From assembly GCA_001875255.1 (NCBI GenBank), contig MJAN01000002.1:62001-126000 (forward strand): a DNA stretch of 64,000 bases, in the 5' to 3' direction. A program made the position numbers and the translations under genes. Positions 18,691-29,199 of the stretch are shown here, one piece after another. Within the stretch, counting starts at the first letter, position 1; each line of letters begins with the position of its first letter. Below the pieces are notes generated by a model, which did not search any database, was not told the origin of the DNA, and saw only the letters and a list, made by a program, of their open reading frames with translations. The stretch is from Candidatus Sabulitectum silens. GTDB lineage: Bacteria; Fermentibacterota; Fermentibacteria; Fermentibacterales; JCC-6.

Positions 18691-19978
18691 TCCCGCCACT
18701 CTCCCTCCGGGGTAACCAGGAAAACCGCCGATGGTCTGCCCTGAACCCATTGGGCCAGAAAGGCCTGAACATCTTCCGGGGTTACTGCCTTCAGGTTTTC
18801 CGGATAGTCAAGGTAATAATCAAGTCCTCCCCCCTGAACCCACCAGAATGGAAGGGTTTCCGTGGCCATTTCCCGGCTTGATTCCTGACTGAAGAGCCTT
18901 GCCCGTCTTAGCTGCTCCACCGCCGTTTCGATGCCCCCGGGGGTGAAATAGCCCTGCCTGAACATGTCGTCCATCTCACCGCGAAGCAGTTCCAGCCCCT
19001 CATGGATACGGGAGGGGTCGATGGTTCCGCCGAAGGTTATAACCGGCTGGAACCTCTGGGAATAGTAGCTTGCATACACGGAGTTGAAGGGGCCGTTGGT
19101 GACAAGGTCGGTCTGGAATTCCCCGGTCATCCGGTCCATGTACTGCCCCCAGACATCGGCGGCGTGGGTCCAGTGCTCTTCACCGGCCATGGAGGGACCT
19201 TCATAGACGATCCTTATAATACCGGTTCCCCCGGGGCCCCCGACGGAAACAATGGTGTCCTTTTCAATGCTGATGTTGAGCCCAAGGGAATCGTAGTTGC
19301 TCCCGCCGCCGTATTGCCAGGGTCCGAATATTTCCCCGGCGGCGGAACGGGCCTCGGCGGACTCCACATCGCCGGTTATTATCAGGGCGGAATTGTCCGG
19401 TGTGTAGTAGGTGTGCTGAAACTCCAGCATTGTCTCCCTGTCCGCAGCCTGTATCACACCGGGAACGCCGATGGCGCTGCTTCTCCAGGGTTCTTCTGAA
19501 AGAACCTCTTCCTGGACCCTCCAGAAGCTCCAGTAGGGGCTTGAGGTGTTCCTGTTGTATTCATTCATTATCACCGCCCTTTCCCCGGCTATCTCTTCGG
19601 GGTGGAAAGGGGTGTGGCAATGGCATCGAACATGAAGCCCATGCCCTCTTCGAAGAGATCCGAGGAAACGGTCAGGTAGTACTTCACCACCTCGTTGGAG
19701 GTGACTCCATTCCTTATCATTCCCAGTTCCCGCATCCTCCGGTTGTAGGCGGTCTGATCGGGAAGGGCGCCGTTGCCCTTGAAGAACATGTGTTCGTAGA
19801 AGTGGGCCAGTCCGTTGGTTTCCGGGGTCTCGCAGGTGGCCCCGGTTTTCACCACAACGCAAATGGTAACCACCGGGGAGGAGTGATCCTCCCCTACTAT
19901 CACATCAAGACCATTGGGAAGCTCAAAGAGCTGAAGGGAAAGGCCGGTGAGGATCATAAGGATCATGACGCTTGACAA
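18687..19978 (-). CDS. M16-family zinc metallopeptidase, catalytic subunit, one frameshift
   Basis: This peptidase carries the inverted zinc motif in GLAHFYEHMFFKG (HxxEH). A downstream glutamate-rich segment (AGERAVIMNEYNR) supplies the third ligand. The C-terminal half has VYASYYSQRFQPVITFGG and MFRQGYFTPGGIETAVEQLR. The likely start is TTG 19978, with AAAGGA eight bases upstream, giving MSSVMILMILTGLSLQLFEL, a plausible signal peptide; ATG 19966 is an alternative. A frameshift near 19610 splits the domain, and about 430 residues are encoded. It overlaps the second M16 gene by four bases. Such pairs degrade peptides or process proteins outside the inner membrane; the substrate is unknown. 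Confidence 0.88.
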
Positions 19979-20027
19979 TTGAGCTGTCCTTTCAGGTTGC
20001 CGGGAACTGACATCATAATCAGCTTTG

Positions 20028-20055
20028 ATTATAAGAAGGCCTGCAAGTCTCAACA
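20028..20055 (-). promoter_or_regulatory. Candidate promoter for the M16 peptidase operon
   Basis: On the minus strand a perfect TATAAT lies at 20033-20028, with TGTTGA at 20055-20050 sixteen bases upstream. It sits about 50 bases before the TTG start of the peptidase, in the 95-base divergent gap. The -35 match is weak. Confidence 0.4.
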
Positions 20056-20073
20056 GCGGCAAAGGAAGAACTC

Positions 20074-21204
20074 ATGAAGGTAGACCCCACGGTACAGAGC
20101 CATGTTCACCTGTGCCAGACCCTCTTCCGGGGCATGGCCGAGGGAAGGACCCTTCTTCCATGGCTGGAGGAAAGGATCTGGCCCCTGGAGGCGGCCCACA
20201 CACCGGAAACCCTTGCTGTCTCCGTAATAATGTCACTCAAGGAAATTATCTCCACTGGCTCCACGGGTCTGCTGGACATGGGCAGCGTGGAGCACTCCGA
20301 GGTTACCGCGGGGATACTCAGGGAGTCAGGGATAAGGGCGGTGGTCTGCAACGCCCTCATGGACAGGGGGCCGTCCTTCATAGCCAGGCCCTGGAATGGC
20401 TGAGAAGGGAAACTGAGAGGGTTCGCAGCGCCTGCGGCGACAAAGTGAGCCACGGCCTTGCGCCCCGGTTCGTTCTTTCCTGCGCAGAAGGTCTGTGGGA
20501 TTGGCTGAGGTCGGAGGACCCGGCGATCATAAGGACCACCCACGCCGCCGAAGCCCCCGGGGAGATGGCAACCCCGGTGATAAGGGAGGCCGGAGGGAAC
20601 ATACACCTGCTGGAAAGGCTGGGGTTCCTCTCCCCCTCCACATGCCTTGCCCACTGTGTACAGCTTCAGCCCGGGGAAACCGACCTTCTTGCCGGCACTG
20701 GAACCTCGGTGGTTCACTGTCCATGGACCAACCTGAAGCTGGGAAGCGGCATCGCCGATGTACCGGGGCTTCTCAAAGGGGGCGTCAGGGTCATGCTGGG
20801 AAGCGACGGCGCCCCATGCAACAACAGACTGGACCTCTCCGGAGACCTCAGGCTGGCGATGAACCTGGCAAGCGTGAAGGGTTCCCCCTCGGGGGTTTCA
20901 ATTGACAGGTGGAACCGTATTGCTGGTCGTGATGCCGCTGATTTTTACGGATTCCAGGGTTTTCGGGAAGACACCGTTGAGATAGCCCTCACCGGGACGG
21001 AAGAGGAAGAGCACCAGCCACCCCGACAAGGAAAGGTACCTCGCGGAGATACCCCGGGCGGGAAGGGTTGAAAGGGTCACCTGCGGAGGAAGGGTAATCT
21101 ACGAAATGGGTGAATTCCCCACGCTGCCCCCCCTGCCCATTACGGTGAAAAAGGCCCGTGAGATCGTCTGGGACAGGGCTCTCCGCCTGGGCATGAAACC
21201 CTGA
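20074..21204 (+). CDS. Metal-dependent amidohydrolase (TRZ/ATZ or MTA/SAH deaminase-like), N-terminally short, two frameshifts
   Basis: The protein shows amidohydrolase metal sites in order: SHVHLCQTLFRGM at the very start (the HxH pair), THAAEAPGEM (histidine region), LAHCVQLQPGETDLLA and LGSDGAPCNNRLDLSGDLRL (metal aspartate). Relatives include 5-methylthioadenosine/S-adenosylhomocysteine deaminases. Their first 55-60 residues form a small beta-domain. Here an ATG with AAAGGA upstream starts almost at the HxH motif, and an in-frame stop lies 45 bases further up, so this part is missing. The C-terminal strand is present (RVERVTCGGRVIYEMGE). Frames break near 20400 and 21010. The stop overlaps the priA start (TGATG). 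Confidence 0.82.
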
Positions 21205-23552
21205 TGAAAACCGTGTCGGTGGCTGTTCCCAGGCCGGTCTGGAACACATACACCTACATCCTTCCCGAATCCATGCAGGGGGGACCCTGGAGGGCTGCAG
21301 GGTGGTGGTGCCCTGGGTGGGAGCCGTGTGGCCGGGGTTATCTGGGGGGAAGACCCTGAAACCTCCGGCGGATACAGGCTGAAAAGCGTTCTGGAAAGAC
21401 TGGATTCTAGACCCCTCCTTCCCCCTTCGGTGCTCTCCCTCCTGAGGTGGGCCTCCGACTACTACATTTCCCCCCGGGGATGACCGCGGCGGCGGCGTTC
21501 CCCCTGGAATGCAGGGGAGGGCGATCCGGATGGTCCGTTTTGAAAAGGGCTCAAAGCTCCACCGGCTTTTCGGGGACAGGGAAGTGGAGTACCGTGTCCT
21601 GATGAACACCGCCGAAAAGGGCACCCCGGTTGACAGGATACTGGCCGAGGAGGCCCTGAGCGGCCTTGCTTCAAGCTGGTGGAAGCCGGAAAAGCTGCCT
21701 CCCCTTTGAAGATCCCCATCATAGAACCCCTTGCGGAACCCGGTGTGCTCACCTCCGCGGCACAGTCCCTGAAGTCCACCGCTCCGAAGCAGGCTGAGAT
21801 ACTTGCCAGTCTTGCTGTTACGGGAACGGTGCCAAGAACCGAACTGCTCCGGAGGGCCAGGGCGGGAAGAAGCTCCCTGGAAAGGCTCAGGGAGCTTGGC
21901 CTCCTGCGGGAAACATTCATGACCGTTCCCCGGGATCCCCTTCTATCCAGACTGTCCCTCTCGGAAAAGCACCTTCCGGAACTCAATGCCCATCAGAAAA
22001 CGGCCCTGGAAACCATAAAGGAACCGGGCACCTACCTTCTGCACGGTGTTACCGGGAGCGGGAAGACCGAGATCTACCTGAATCTCATAAAGAGGGAAAT
22101 GGACAGGGGACGGGGGCTATAGTCCTCGTTCCGGAGATATCACTCACACCCCTGGCGGTGAGCAGGTTCGACCGCAGGTTCCCGGGATGTGTGGCGGTCC
22201 TTCACAGCGGTCTTTCAAGGGGAGAGCGACTCGACACCTGGAACATGGTTCAGCGGGGAGAGAGAAAAATAGTGATAGGGCCCAGAAGCGCCGTTTTCGC
22301 CCCGGTGGGAAACCTTGGGATAATAGTGGTGGACGAGGAGCACGACGGCAGCTACAAACAGGGTTCCACACCAAGGTACAACGGAAGGGACCTGGCCGTG
22401 GTCAGGGGCAGCATGGAAGGGATACCGGTGGTCCTGGGTTCCGCCAGCCCCTCGGCGGAGAGCTGGAAGAACGCCCTTGACCGCCGCTACACGCTGGTAA
22501 CACTTCCCGACAGGGCAACCGGCGGTGAGCTTCCCGGCATCACCCTGGTGAACACCGCCTCTTCCGGGCATTCCCTGCTTTCCCGGGAGCTGCTTGCCGG
22601 GTGGGAAAAGAACATCCCGGGGAGAGCAGTGCATAATACTGATCAACAGAAGGGGTCATTCACCTGTCCAGATGTGCCTGGCCTGCGGCCATGTGGAAAA
22701 GTGCCCCTCCTGTGCCATCTCCATGACCTACCACAGGCGGGGGGAAATACTGAGGTGCCACCACTGCGGCAAGTGGAAGAGCGCCAGGATGCGCTGTCCG
22801 GAGTGTTCCGGTGAGGAGTACATAAGGCAGGGCCCCGGGATACAGAAGGTTGAGGATGCCCTCAGGGAGCTTCTGCCGAAAACAAGGGTGATCAGGATGG
22901 ACGCGGACACGACCCGGGGGAAGTCCGCCCACTGGAAGATAGTGGAACAGTTCAGCAGAGGAGAGGGAGACGTTCTTCTGGGGACCCAGATGGTCGCCAA
23001 GGGGCACGACTTCCCCGGAGTAACCCTGGCGGCGGTGATAGGGGCTGAAATGGGACTGTACCTGCCGGATTTCAGGGCCCAGGAAACCACCTTCGACCTG
23101 CTCCTTCAGGTTGCCGGCCGGTCGGGAAGGAGCAGCAAACCCGGCGAGGTGATAATACAGACACTGGACCCGGACAACCCGGTGATACGGATGGCGTGCT
23201 CCCACGACTACGAAACCTTCATGGAAACGGAGCTGAACCAGAGGAAGGCAATGGGATTCCCACCCTTCAGACGGATGGCAAGGCTCCTGTGTCCGGGGAG
23301 GATCCCGCCGGGGTAAGACTTGCTGCGGAGGTTTCATGCGGAAAGCCCCTTCCCGAAGGTTGCAGGCTGCTGGGGCCCAGTGAGGCGGCAATGGCGAAAA
23401 TAGCCGACAAGTATCGCTACAGCGCCCTTATAACCGCAGAAAGCCACAGGCTGCTGAAGAGGGCAGCGGTCTCATGCAGGGAGGCCTTCGAGGCGGAGAG
23501 GGAAAAGCATGTTCGAATGGATGTGGATATAGACCCCAGGAACCTGATGTAG
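21204..23552 (+). CDS. priA: Primosomal protein N' (replication restart helicase), several frameshifts
   Basis: PriA reloads the replisome at stalled forks. The N-terminal DNA-binding part begins MKTVSVAVPRPVWNTYTYIL. The helicase core has Walker A LLHGVTGSGKTEIYL, the DEEH box in VVDEEHDGSYKQGSTPRYN, and the late motif QVAGRSGRSSKPGEVIIQT. Between them is the zinc module with four cysteine pairs (CLAC, CPSC, CHHC, CPEC). About 780 residues are encoded. Frames change near 21290, 21470, 21700, 22115, 22600 and 23320, each flanked by recognisable PriA sequence. A universal function and intact motifs make true decay unlikely. The start ATG overlaps the amidohydrolase stop. Confidence 0.92.
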
Positions 23553-23562
23553 TACCCCGGCG

Positions 23563-24014
23563 TCAGTTCTCCCTGATAGTCTCGTCGTACTCCGTTTCGA
23601 ACCTCAGCTTGTGCTTTGCCTCCTCACGGGCGAGGTCAAGGAAAAGCTCCCTGGCGCTTCCTGAATCCACCATTTCCGCCAGCCGGGTGTAAAGCTTCCA
23701 GGCGGCCTTTTCCTTCTTCATGGCAACCACCAGGCGTCTTCATAGTTCTCTATCTCCCCGGGGCTCACATCGGCCACATAATCGGCTATCTTGAGGTCGG
23801 CAACCCCTTCCGCCGAGGGCTGGAAGGTCTTGCCGTTCTTCACTTCCTCTAGTTTCGCCCTGTGTCCCATCTCCTCCGAGGCGAACTGGACGAACACATC
23901 CCTCATGTTCTTATGGAGAGCCTTTTCTGCCAGTTCCGTGTAGAACTCCGCGGCGTTCTCCTCTTCCCCTATGGCGAAATCAAGAATCTCATCAACGGAC
24001 ATCCAGGTTTCCAT
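23563..24014 (-). CDS. Ferritin-like/rubrerythrin-type diiron protein, one frameshift
   Basis: This small four-helix protein has two ExxH-type motifs, EEMGHRAKLEE in the first half and EEAKHKLRFE in the second, plus EEENAAEFYTELAEKA near the start. That is the pattern of ferritin-like diiron domains without the rubredoxin module. A frameshift near 23730 splits it; adding one C (GCC CTG GTG) restores VVAMKKEKAAWKLYTRLAEM. About 150 residues are encoded. In anaerobes such proteins often help reduce peroxide or hold iron. It ends ten bases from the convergent priA stop. Confidence 0.82.
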
Positions 24015-24057
24015 TCATAACTCCTTTGCATCGGTTATACAGGGATGAATATATGAA

Positions 24058-24080
24058 GGGGGCGGGAAAAACCCGCCCCC
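24058..24080 (-). terminator. Hairpin terminator after the OmpA-family gene
   Basis: A perfect nine-base stem (GGGGGCGGG with CCCGCCCCC) and five-base loop lie 25 bases beyond the OmpA stop. On the minus strand the hairpin is followed by a moderately T-rich stretch. It separates the OmpA gene from the ferritin-like gene. Confidence 0.75.
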
Positions 24081-24105
24081 CGTGCTGTTTCAGTTACAGG
24101 TGGTG

Positions 24106-26094
24106 CTAGATACCTGCACCAAGCACCGTGAACTCGATGCGCCTGTTCTGAGCCTTGTTGGCAGCGCTGGTGTTGGGAACCACCGGCTGCTCTTCACCGT
24201 AGCCAACTGTGGTAAGGGTGTTCGCGGGAACGCCCTTGTTGACAAGGTAATCGCGTACGGAGTTCGCCCTGCGCTCGCTGAGACCCTGGTTGTAGCTTGA
24301 GGAGCCGTCGCTGTCGGTGTGACCGGCTATGCGTACGGCGATTCCTCGGTTCTCGATGAGTGTCTGGGCAACATTGTCAAGTATGGGGAAGCTCTCGGGC
24401 TTGATGTTGGAGCTTCCGGAATCGAAGTAGATGTTGTTGAAGCTGAGCACCTGGCCCTCGACAAGGGCGGGGCGCATCTCGACGTCGAAGAGTGTGGTTT
24501 CCTCGGCTGTCATTACCTGTACCTTGACAACCTCCACATAACCCTCGGCAAGGACCTTGACCGTCCAGTTGCCCTCGGGGAGTTCAAGGGAGTACACACC
24601 GTTGAGGTCGGTGGTGGCGGTGCCCTCGATACCCTCGGGAAGACCCTCTACAAGAACCGTGGCTCCGGAGATGATCTCGTCGGTTTCGCCGTCGGTGACG
24701 GTACCTGTGAGAATACCGTTGTCGGGCACGGGATCCATGGCGATGTCGAAGGCGTGATCCTGGCCGGCAACGATAACAACGGTTTCACTGAAGGGCAGAT
24801 AACCCTCGGAGGTAACCCTGATGGGCACTGATCCGGCGAGGAGTTCCACGCTGTAGTAGCCGTCGCGGTTGCCTGGGGAAGAATGGAGGAGGCGGGGAAG
24901 CTTACCTCGGCTTCGATCGCTTCTCCGGTTTCGGAGTCGGTTACGATACCGCTGAGGGTGCCATGGGTGGGATCCTGGAGCAGTACAGAGGAGAAGATGA
25001 GGTTAAGACCAATTCCCAGGTCAGCGGGATATCCGCCGGGGAAGGGGCTTCTGGCGGCTCTCTGTTCTTCTGTTACGGATCCTGTGGACTGGTAGATGCC
25101 ATGGCCCATGTCGGACCACATGGGGTCGAACTCGGTGATGGCCATTGAACCGGTGAGGTCAAGTGCGAGTCCATAGGGGGACACGAACCTGAAACCACCG
25201 CCGAGAAGGGCTATGTCATCGTATCTTTCGCCGTTGCCGGCCTCTTCGTCGCGGTCGATGAACTTATTGTATTCCATCTCAACGAAGGGGGTGATGGAAC
25301 CGAGCTGGTATTCCATGCCCGCGGCGACCCTGATAGCGTTGTCGTTAACGGTAAGGTCGACCTCTTCAGAATCGATTATTCCGCCTGTGGCCATGTTCCT
25401 GCGGTTGTCGGTGTACTGGAACTGCTGGGAGTAGTGGTGGAATCCGGCGTTCAGGTGCAGGCCAAGGCCGAAATCGGCGTTGTAGGAGGTGAGTATGTCG
25501 CCTCCGAAGTGGTACTTGGCTGTGTGGTTCATGGGACGGCGCATGAGGAACATGGGGTCGTCGAGGTACCAGATGCCGTCGGTTCCCGAATCGTACATGG
25601 TGACATAGTCGTTGTCACCGCTGCTGATCCCGAAGCCCAGTGAAGGCATGAAGCCGAGCCAGAACTGGCCGTCGTCGGTGGGATTGAAGGAAAGCTTGAG
25701 GGAAAGGAGTGCCTCGTTAAGGGCGTCATCGCTTTCCCAGTCGCCTGTACCGGCGTCGCGCTCGGTGTTGGAGAGATCCCTTCTGTAGCCGTTCCACCAG
25801 TAGGAGACCCGGCCGGCCATTTCGGCCATCTCATTGATCCCATAACCGAAGGCAAGGTGACCGGTGGCGTTGTATTCCTTGTCGTCGACCTCGAACATCC
25901 CGGACTCGGGAAGCCATGCGTTCCTTGTGTCTTCGCTGAGGCCGCCGTGGGTGAAGATGCCCACCGAATACTGATTGACCTCAAGGGCTCGGCGTCTACA
26001 ACGCGGTTGAGACCCTGCAGGCCGTAATAGGATGGAAGTGCAACAGCGGTTGAGGCCGCAAAGAGCACCACCAAATAGCAGTCATTCTTTTCAT
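24106..26094 (-). CDS. OmpA-family outer-membrane protein with beta-barrel and carboxypeptidase-regulatory-like repeats, three frameshifts
   Basis: The start at ATG 26094 follows AGGAGGG and encodes a signal peptide (MKRMTA, then LVVLFAASTAVALPS after the first frameshift). A long beta-barrel region follows, rich in aromatic strands (RVSYWWNGYRRDLSN, FRFVSPYGLALDLTGSMAI). Next are two regulatory-like Ig domains (GTLSGIVTDSETGEAIEAEV and GILTGTVTDGETDEIISGAT). The C-terminal OmpA domain has the peptidoglycan-binding pattern AGHTDSDGSSSYNQGLSERR. About 660 residues are encoded. Frames break near 26070, 25985 and 24870. It has its own strong promoter and terminator, so it is probably an abundant protein tying the outer membrane to the cell wall. 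Confidence 0.92.
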
Positions 26095-26161
26095 ATTTTC
26101 CCTCCTGATTGGCTCAGTTGAATAATGGTACAGTACCACCCATTCTATCTGCACCCACGAA

Positions 26162-26190
26162 ACTATACGGGAGGTCCGCAGTAAAGTCAA
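26162..26190 (-). promoter_or_regulatory. Strong sigma-70-type promoter for the OmpA-family gene
   Basis: Minus strand: TTGACT (26190-26185), a 17-base spacer and TATAGT (26167-26162), one mismatch from consensus at each hexamer. It lies about 70 bases upstream of the ATG at 26094 and is the cleanest promoter in the window. Confidence 0.8.
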
Positions 26191-26196
26191 TGTAAT

Positions 26197-26225
26197 GGCC
26201 CGTCCTGATATGATCTGGACGGGCC
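26197..26225 (-). terminator. Hairpin terminator after korC
   Basis: A perfect nine-base stem (GGCCCGTCC with GGACGGGCC) and an 11-base loop lie 20 bases past the korC stop. The following T-tract is poor. It abuts the -35 of the OmpA promoter, so it insulates that gene from kor transcription. Confidence 0.65.
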
Positions 26226-26244
26226 GGGAATCAGTGTTTACCAG

Positions 26245-26859
26245 TTATCTTGTGTATTTGTCCCGAATGGCCTTGGGAACAGGCTGCTTCCTGTCCCAGG
26301 CAACGGGAATGCGCCCCTCTTCCATGTGGAGTATCTCCCTGCCCTCGCGGTGCCCCAGCTCGAAGGCATCCAGGTTGAGTTCGAGGAAAGCCGGAGGAAC
26401 CGCCAGTTTTATGGCTTCGGTCCATATTTCCAGTGTGAAGAAACGGCTGAGGGCCCCGAACATACCTATGGCTATCAGGTTCGCCGCGATCTTCTGCCCG
26501 AAGGTCTCAAGGCATTTCCTGGTGAAGGGGAACTCGTAGACCTTGCCCTCGGGGAGCTGGTCTACATAAGTGGAATCCACTATGCTGAAACCGGATTCCT
26601 TTAGCTTGGGGCTGAACTTGTCGGCGCTCTCCTGGTTCATGGCCAGAAGGATGTCCAGCTTCCTGCAGTTGGGGAACAGAATGGGCTTGTCGGAGATAAT
26701 CACGTCGGTGCGGCTGGCTCCGCCCCGGGCTTCAGGGCCGTAACTCTGGGTAAGGCAGACCTCGCTGCCGTTCAGAATGGCCGCCTGGCTGAGTATTCGC
26801 CCGGCAAGCCCCAGGCCCTGCCCACCGGCACCTGCAAGCCTTACTTCGGAGTATATCAT
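26245..26859 (-). CDS. korC: 2-oxoacid:ferredoxin oxidoreductase, gamma subunit
   Basis: This intact 204-residue subunit belongs to the enzyme that converts a 2-oxoacid (probably 2-oxoglutarate) and CoA to acyl-CoA, CO2 and reduced ferredoxin. The typical N-terminus VRLAGAGGQGLGLAGRILSQ and the YGPEARGGASRTDVIIS segment identify the family. It is the last gene of korD-korA-korB-korC and overlaps korB by four bases. A hairpin follows the stop. Substrate preference among 2-oxoacids cannot be fixed from sequence alone. Confidence 0.93.
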   Translation of the reverse strand: MIYSEVRLAGAGGQGLGLAGRILSQAAILNGSEVCLTQSYGPEARGGASRTDVIISDKPILFPNCRKLDILLAMNQESADKFSPKLKESGFSIVDSTYVDQLPEGKVYEFPFTRKCLETFGQKIAANLIAIGMFGALSRFFTLEIWTEAIKLAVPPAFLELNLDAFELGHREGREILHMEEGRIPVAWDRKQPVPKAIRDKYTR

Positions 26860-27690
26860 TCTTTCACCTCCGGTGCGACTCGGTTCACCAGCGAACGGTA
26901 CCTCTCGATATAGCCCATTTCATTACCGTCGGCAAACACTCCCCTTACAACTTTGCCCTCAAGCTTCTCAGGTGGGAGTTTAGCCGCCTGGGCACGGTTC
27001 ACTGTGCTATCCCGAAGCATCTCCATCATTTTTACGGCGTCGCCCTGCCTGTTTGCCCTGCCGAAGTTGGTAGGACACGGGGAGAGCACTTCCACCACCC
27101 TGAACCCGTTTCCGTCGAGGGCCTTCTTTATCATGCCGTCGAGTTCCATTACATGGTATACAGTGCCCCTGGCAACGAAGTTCGCCCCGGCGGCTTCGGT
27201 GAGTTTGCACACATCGAAGTCAGGTTCGATCATTCCGTAGGGGTGGTGGCCGTTCTTGCTCCCCGGGGGTCGTGGGAGAGAACTGTCCGCCGGTCATTCC
27301 GTAGTTGTTGTTGTTGACGATTATGGCGGTCATGTCCATGTTCCGCCTGGCTGCGTGGATGATGTGGTTCCCTCCTATTGCCATGGAATCGCCGTCGCCC
27401 ATAACCGCCAGGACCTTGAGGTTTTCATTGGCCATTTTCGCCCCGGTACCGAAGGCAAGGGCCCTGCCGTGGGTTGTGTGCAGCGTGTTGAAATCCACAT
27501 AAACGGGCATTCTGCTGGTGCAGCCGATTCCGGAGACCATCAGTATGTCGTCGAGCTCCCAGCCCAGGGAATCCACCGCCCGGATAATGGAGCCCATGAC
27601 TATGCCTATGCCGCATCCCGGGCACCAGACATGGGGAAACTTCTTCTTGGACCGGAGATACCTGTAGGCGTATGGCAGACGGGCTGGCAT
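26856..27690 (-). CDS. korB: 2-oxoacid:ferredoxin oxidoreductase, beta subunit (thiamine diphosphate), one frameshift
   Basis: This is the thiamine-diphosphate-binding subunit. FPHVWCPGCGIGIVMGSIIR begins the family fold, and the cofactor/magnesium motif is VMGDGDSMAIGGNH with VNNNNYGMTGGQFSPTTPG. One frameshift near 27240 separates the two halves; the frame resumes HPYGMIEPDFDVCKLTEAAG. About 278 residues are encoded, as usual for this subunit. The ATG at 27690 overlaps the korA stop (TGATG) behind GGAGGT; a GTG three bases earlier is an alternative. Confidence 0.93.
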
Positions 27691-28835
27691 CACATCACCT
27701 CCTGTACGGCTTCAACTATCTGTTCCGGCGTTATCTCGTAGCCGTCGAACCTGTGAAGGGGAACCACACGGACGCTGTCGGAGGTAAGCCTTTCCACTTC
27801 ATGGATGATCTGCCCCTGATTGAGTTCGGGAACCAGGATAACCTCTTTGCCGTCAAGCTTTTCCTTCACAGTTCTGTCCGGGAAGGGCCAGATGGTTACC
27901 GGCCGGAAGACGCCGACCTTTTTCCTCTTTCTGGCCAGTATCTGCTGGGCGGCCATGGCGCTCCTGTAAACGGAGCCGTAGCAGAAGATGACCACATTGC
28001 TTTCCTCCACATTATGAATGTGATTGTCCTCGAGTACGTCCAGCCTTCTGGTGATCTTCTGTTTCAGCCGGTTCATCTTCTCAACAACTTCATCCACCTT
28101 TCTGGTGGGAAAGCCATGGGTGTCGTGGGTGAGGCCGGTGACATGGAACCTGTAACCGGATCCGAAACGGGCCATTGGGGATACACCGGTTGCCGAGGAA
28201 TGATAGTGCTCGTACCATTCTATGGGCACATCCGGAGCTGAAGGAGGTGTTACGCACACTTCTTCCACCTGGGGGAAGGTAAACTTTTCCCGCATGTGGC
28301 CGATTACCTCGTCGGGCATGAGTATCACCGGTGTTCTGAAGGATTCGGCAAGGTTGAAAGCCCTCACTGTAAGCCGGAAGCATTCCTCAACGTCGGCGGG
28401 TGCAAGAACTATCGCCGGGTGGTCTCCATGGGTTCCCCACCTGGCCTGCATTACGTCACCCTGTGAAACCTGTGTGGGAAGACCGGTGGAAGGACCGCCG
28501 CGCATTACATTCACAAGAACCAGTGGCACCTCGGTCATGCAGGCGTATCCCAGTCCCTCCTGCATCAGGCTGAAGCCCGGGCCGCTGGTGGCGGTCATGG
28601 ACCTTCCTCCCGCCAGGCTTCCTCCGATTATGGCGCTTATGCTTGCGATCTCGTCTTCCATCTGTATCCACTTTTTGCCCACCAGGGGCATTTCCCTTGC
28701 CAGTATTTCCGCCACCTCCGTTGAGGGGGTGATGGGGTATCCGGCAAAAAAGTCGATCCCGGCGGCCAGCGCGCCCAGCGCCACGGCTTCGTTGCCCTGT
28801 ACAAGCCTGGTCTCTCCCCAGGGAACTCCGCTCAT
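27690..28835 (-). CDS. korA: 2-oxoacid:ferredoxin oxidoreductase, alpha subunit
   Basis: This intact 381-residue subunit contains the family segments FFAGYPITPSTEVAEILARE near the N-terminus, EDEIASISAIIGGSLAGGRS and TATSGPGFSLMQEGLGYACM. Its closest described group is the 2-oxoglutarate:ferredoxin enzyme (KorA), although 2-oxoisovalerate and other relatives look alike. It overlaps korD upstream and korB downstream by a few bases. Confidence 0.95.
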   Translation of the reverse strand: MSGVPWGETRLVQGNEAVALGALAAGIDFFAGYPITPSTEVAEILAREMPLVGKKWIQMEDEIASISAIIGGSLAGGRSMTATSGPGFSLMQEGLGYACMTEVPLVLVNVMRGGPSTGLPTQVSQGDVMQARWGTHGDHPAIVLAPADVEECFRLTVRAFNLAESFRTPVILMPDEVIGHMREKFTFPQVEEVCVTPPSAPDVPIEWYEHYHSSATGVSPMARFGSGYRFHVTGLTHDTHGFPTRKVDEVVEKMNRLKQKITRRLDVLEDNHIHNVEESNVVIFCYGSVYRSAMAAQQILARKRKKVGVFRPVTIWPFPDRTVKEKLDGKEVILVPELNQGQIIHEVERLTSDSVRVVPLHRFDGYEITPEQIVEAVQEVM

Positions 28836-29113
28836 TTTTCACCACCATTCTTCTTGCTGTCCTTCAGCTTTTCATCGCTGACGAATACGGCGAATTCTGG
28901 ACACCTCCGGGCACAAAGGGCACATTCGATGCACTTGTCGGGGTAGGTTACATGGGCCTTCTGGTCGTCTCCCATGGTGAGAACCTGCTTCGGACAGAAG
29001 GCAACGCATATGCCGCATCCCTTGCACCACTCGGGGAAGATGTGCACGGCATTTCTCTTCTTTACCTCACAGGGTTCCACTTTTGTCTGCCCCTTTTCGG
29101 GCTTATCCGACAT
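28832..29113 (-). CDS. korD: 2-oxoacid:ferredoxin oxidoreductase, delta subunit (two 4Fe-4S clusters)
   Basis: This 93-residue ferredoxin-like subunit has two CxxCxxCxxxC motifs (CKGCGICVAFCP and CIECALCARRCP), which carry electrons from the thiamine site to free ferredoxin. It leads the kor operon with a GGAGG Shine-Dalgarno before ATG 29113. An 86-base gap separates it from the diphosphoglycerate-synthetase-like gene, which lies upstream on the same strand. Confidence 0.95.
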   Translation of the reverse strand: MSDKPEKGQTKVEPCEVKKRNAVHIFPEWCKGCGICVAFCPKQVLTMGDDQKAHVTYPDKCIECALCARRCPEFAVFVSDEKLKDSKKNGGEK

Positions 29114-29199
29114 TAAAAAAACCTCCAGATGATGCGATGAAAGGCAAGGCCCATTACGGCCCTGCCTCTCACTGCGATTACCGCTTCATGCGGGTTTGT

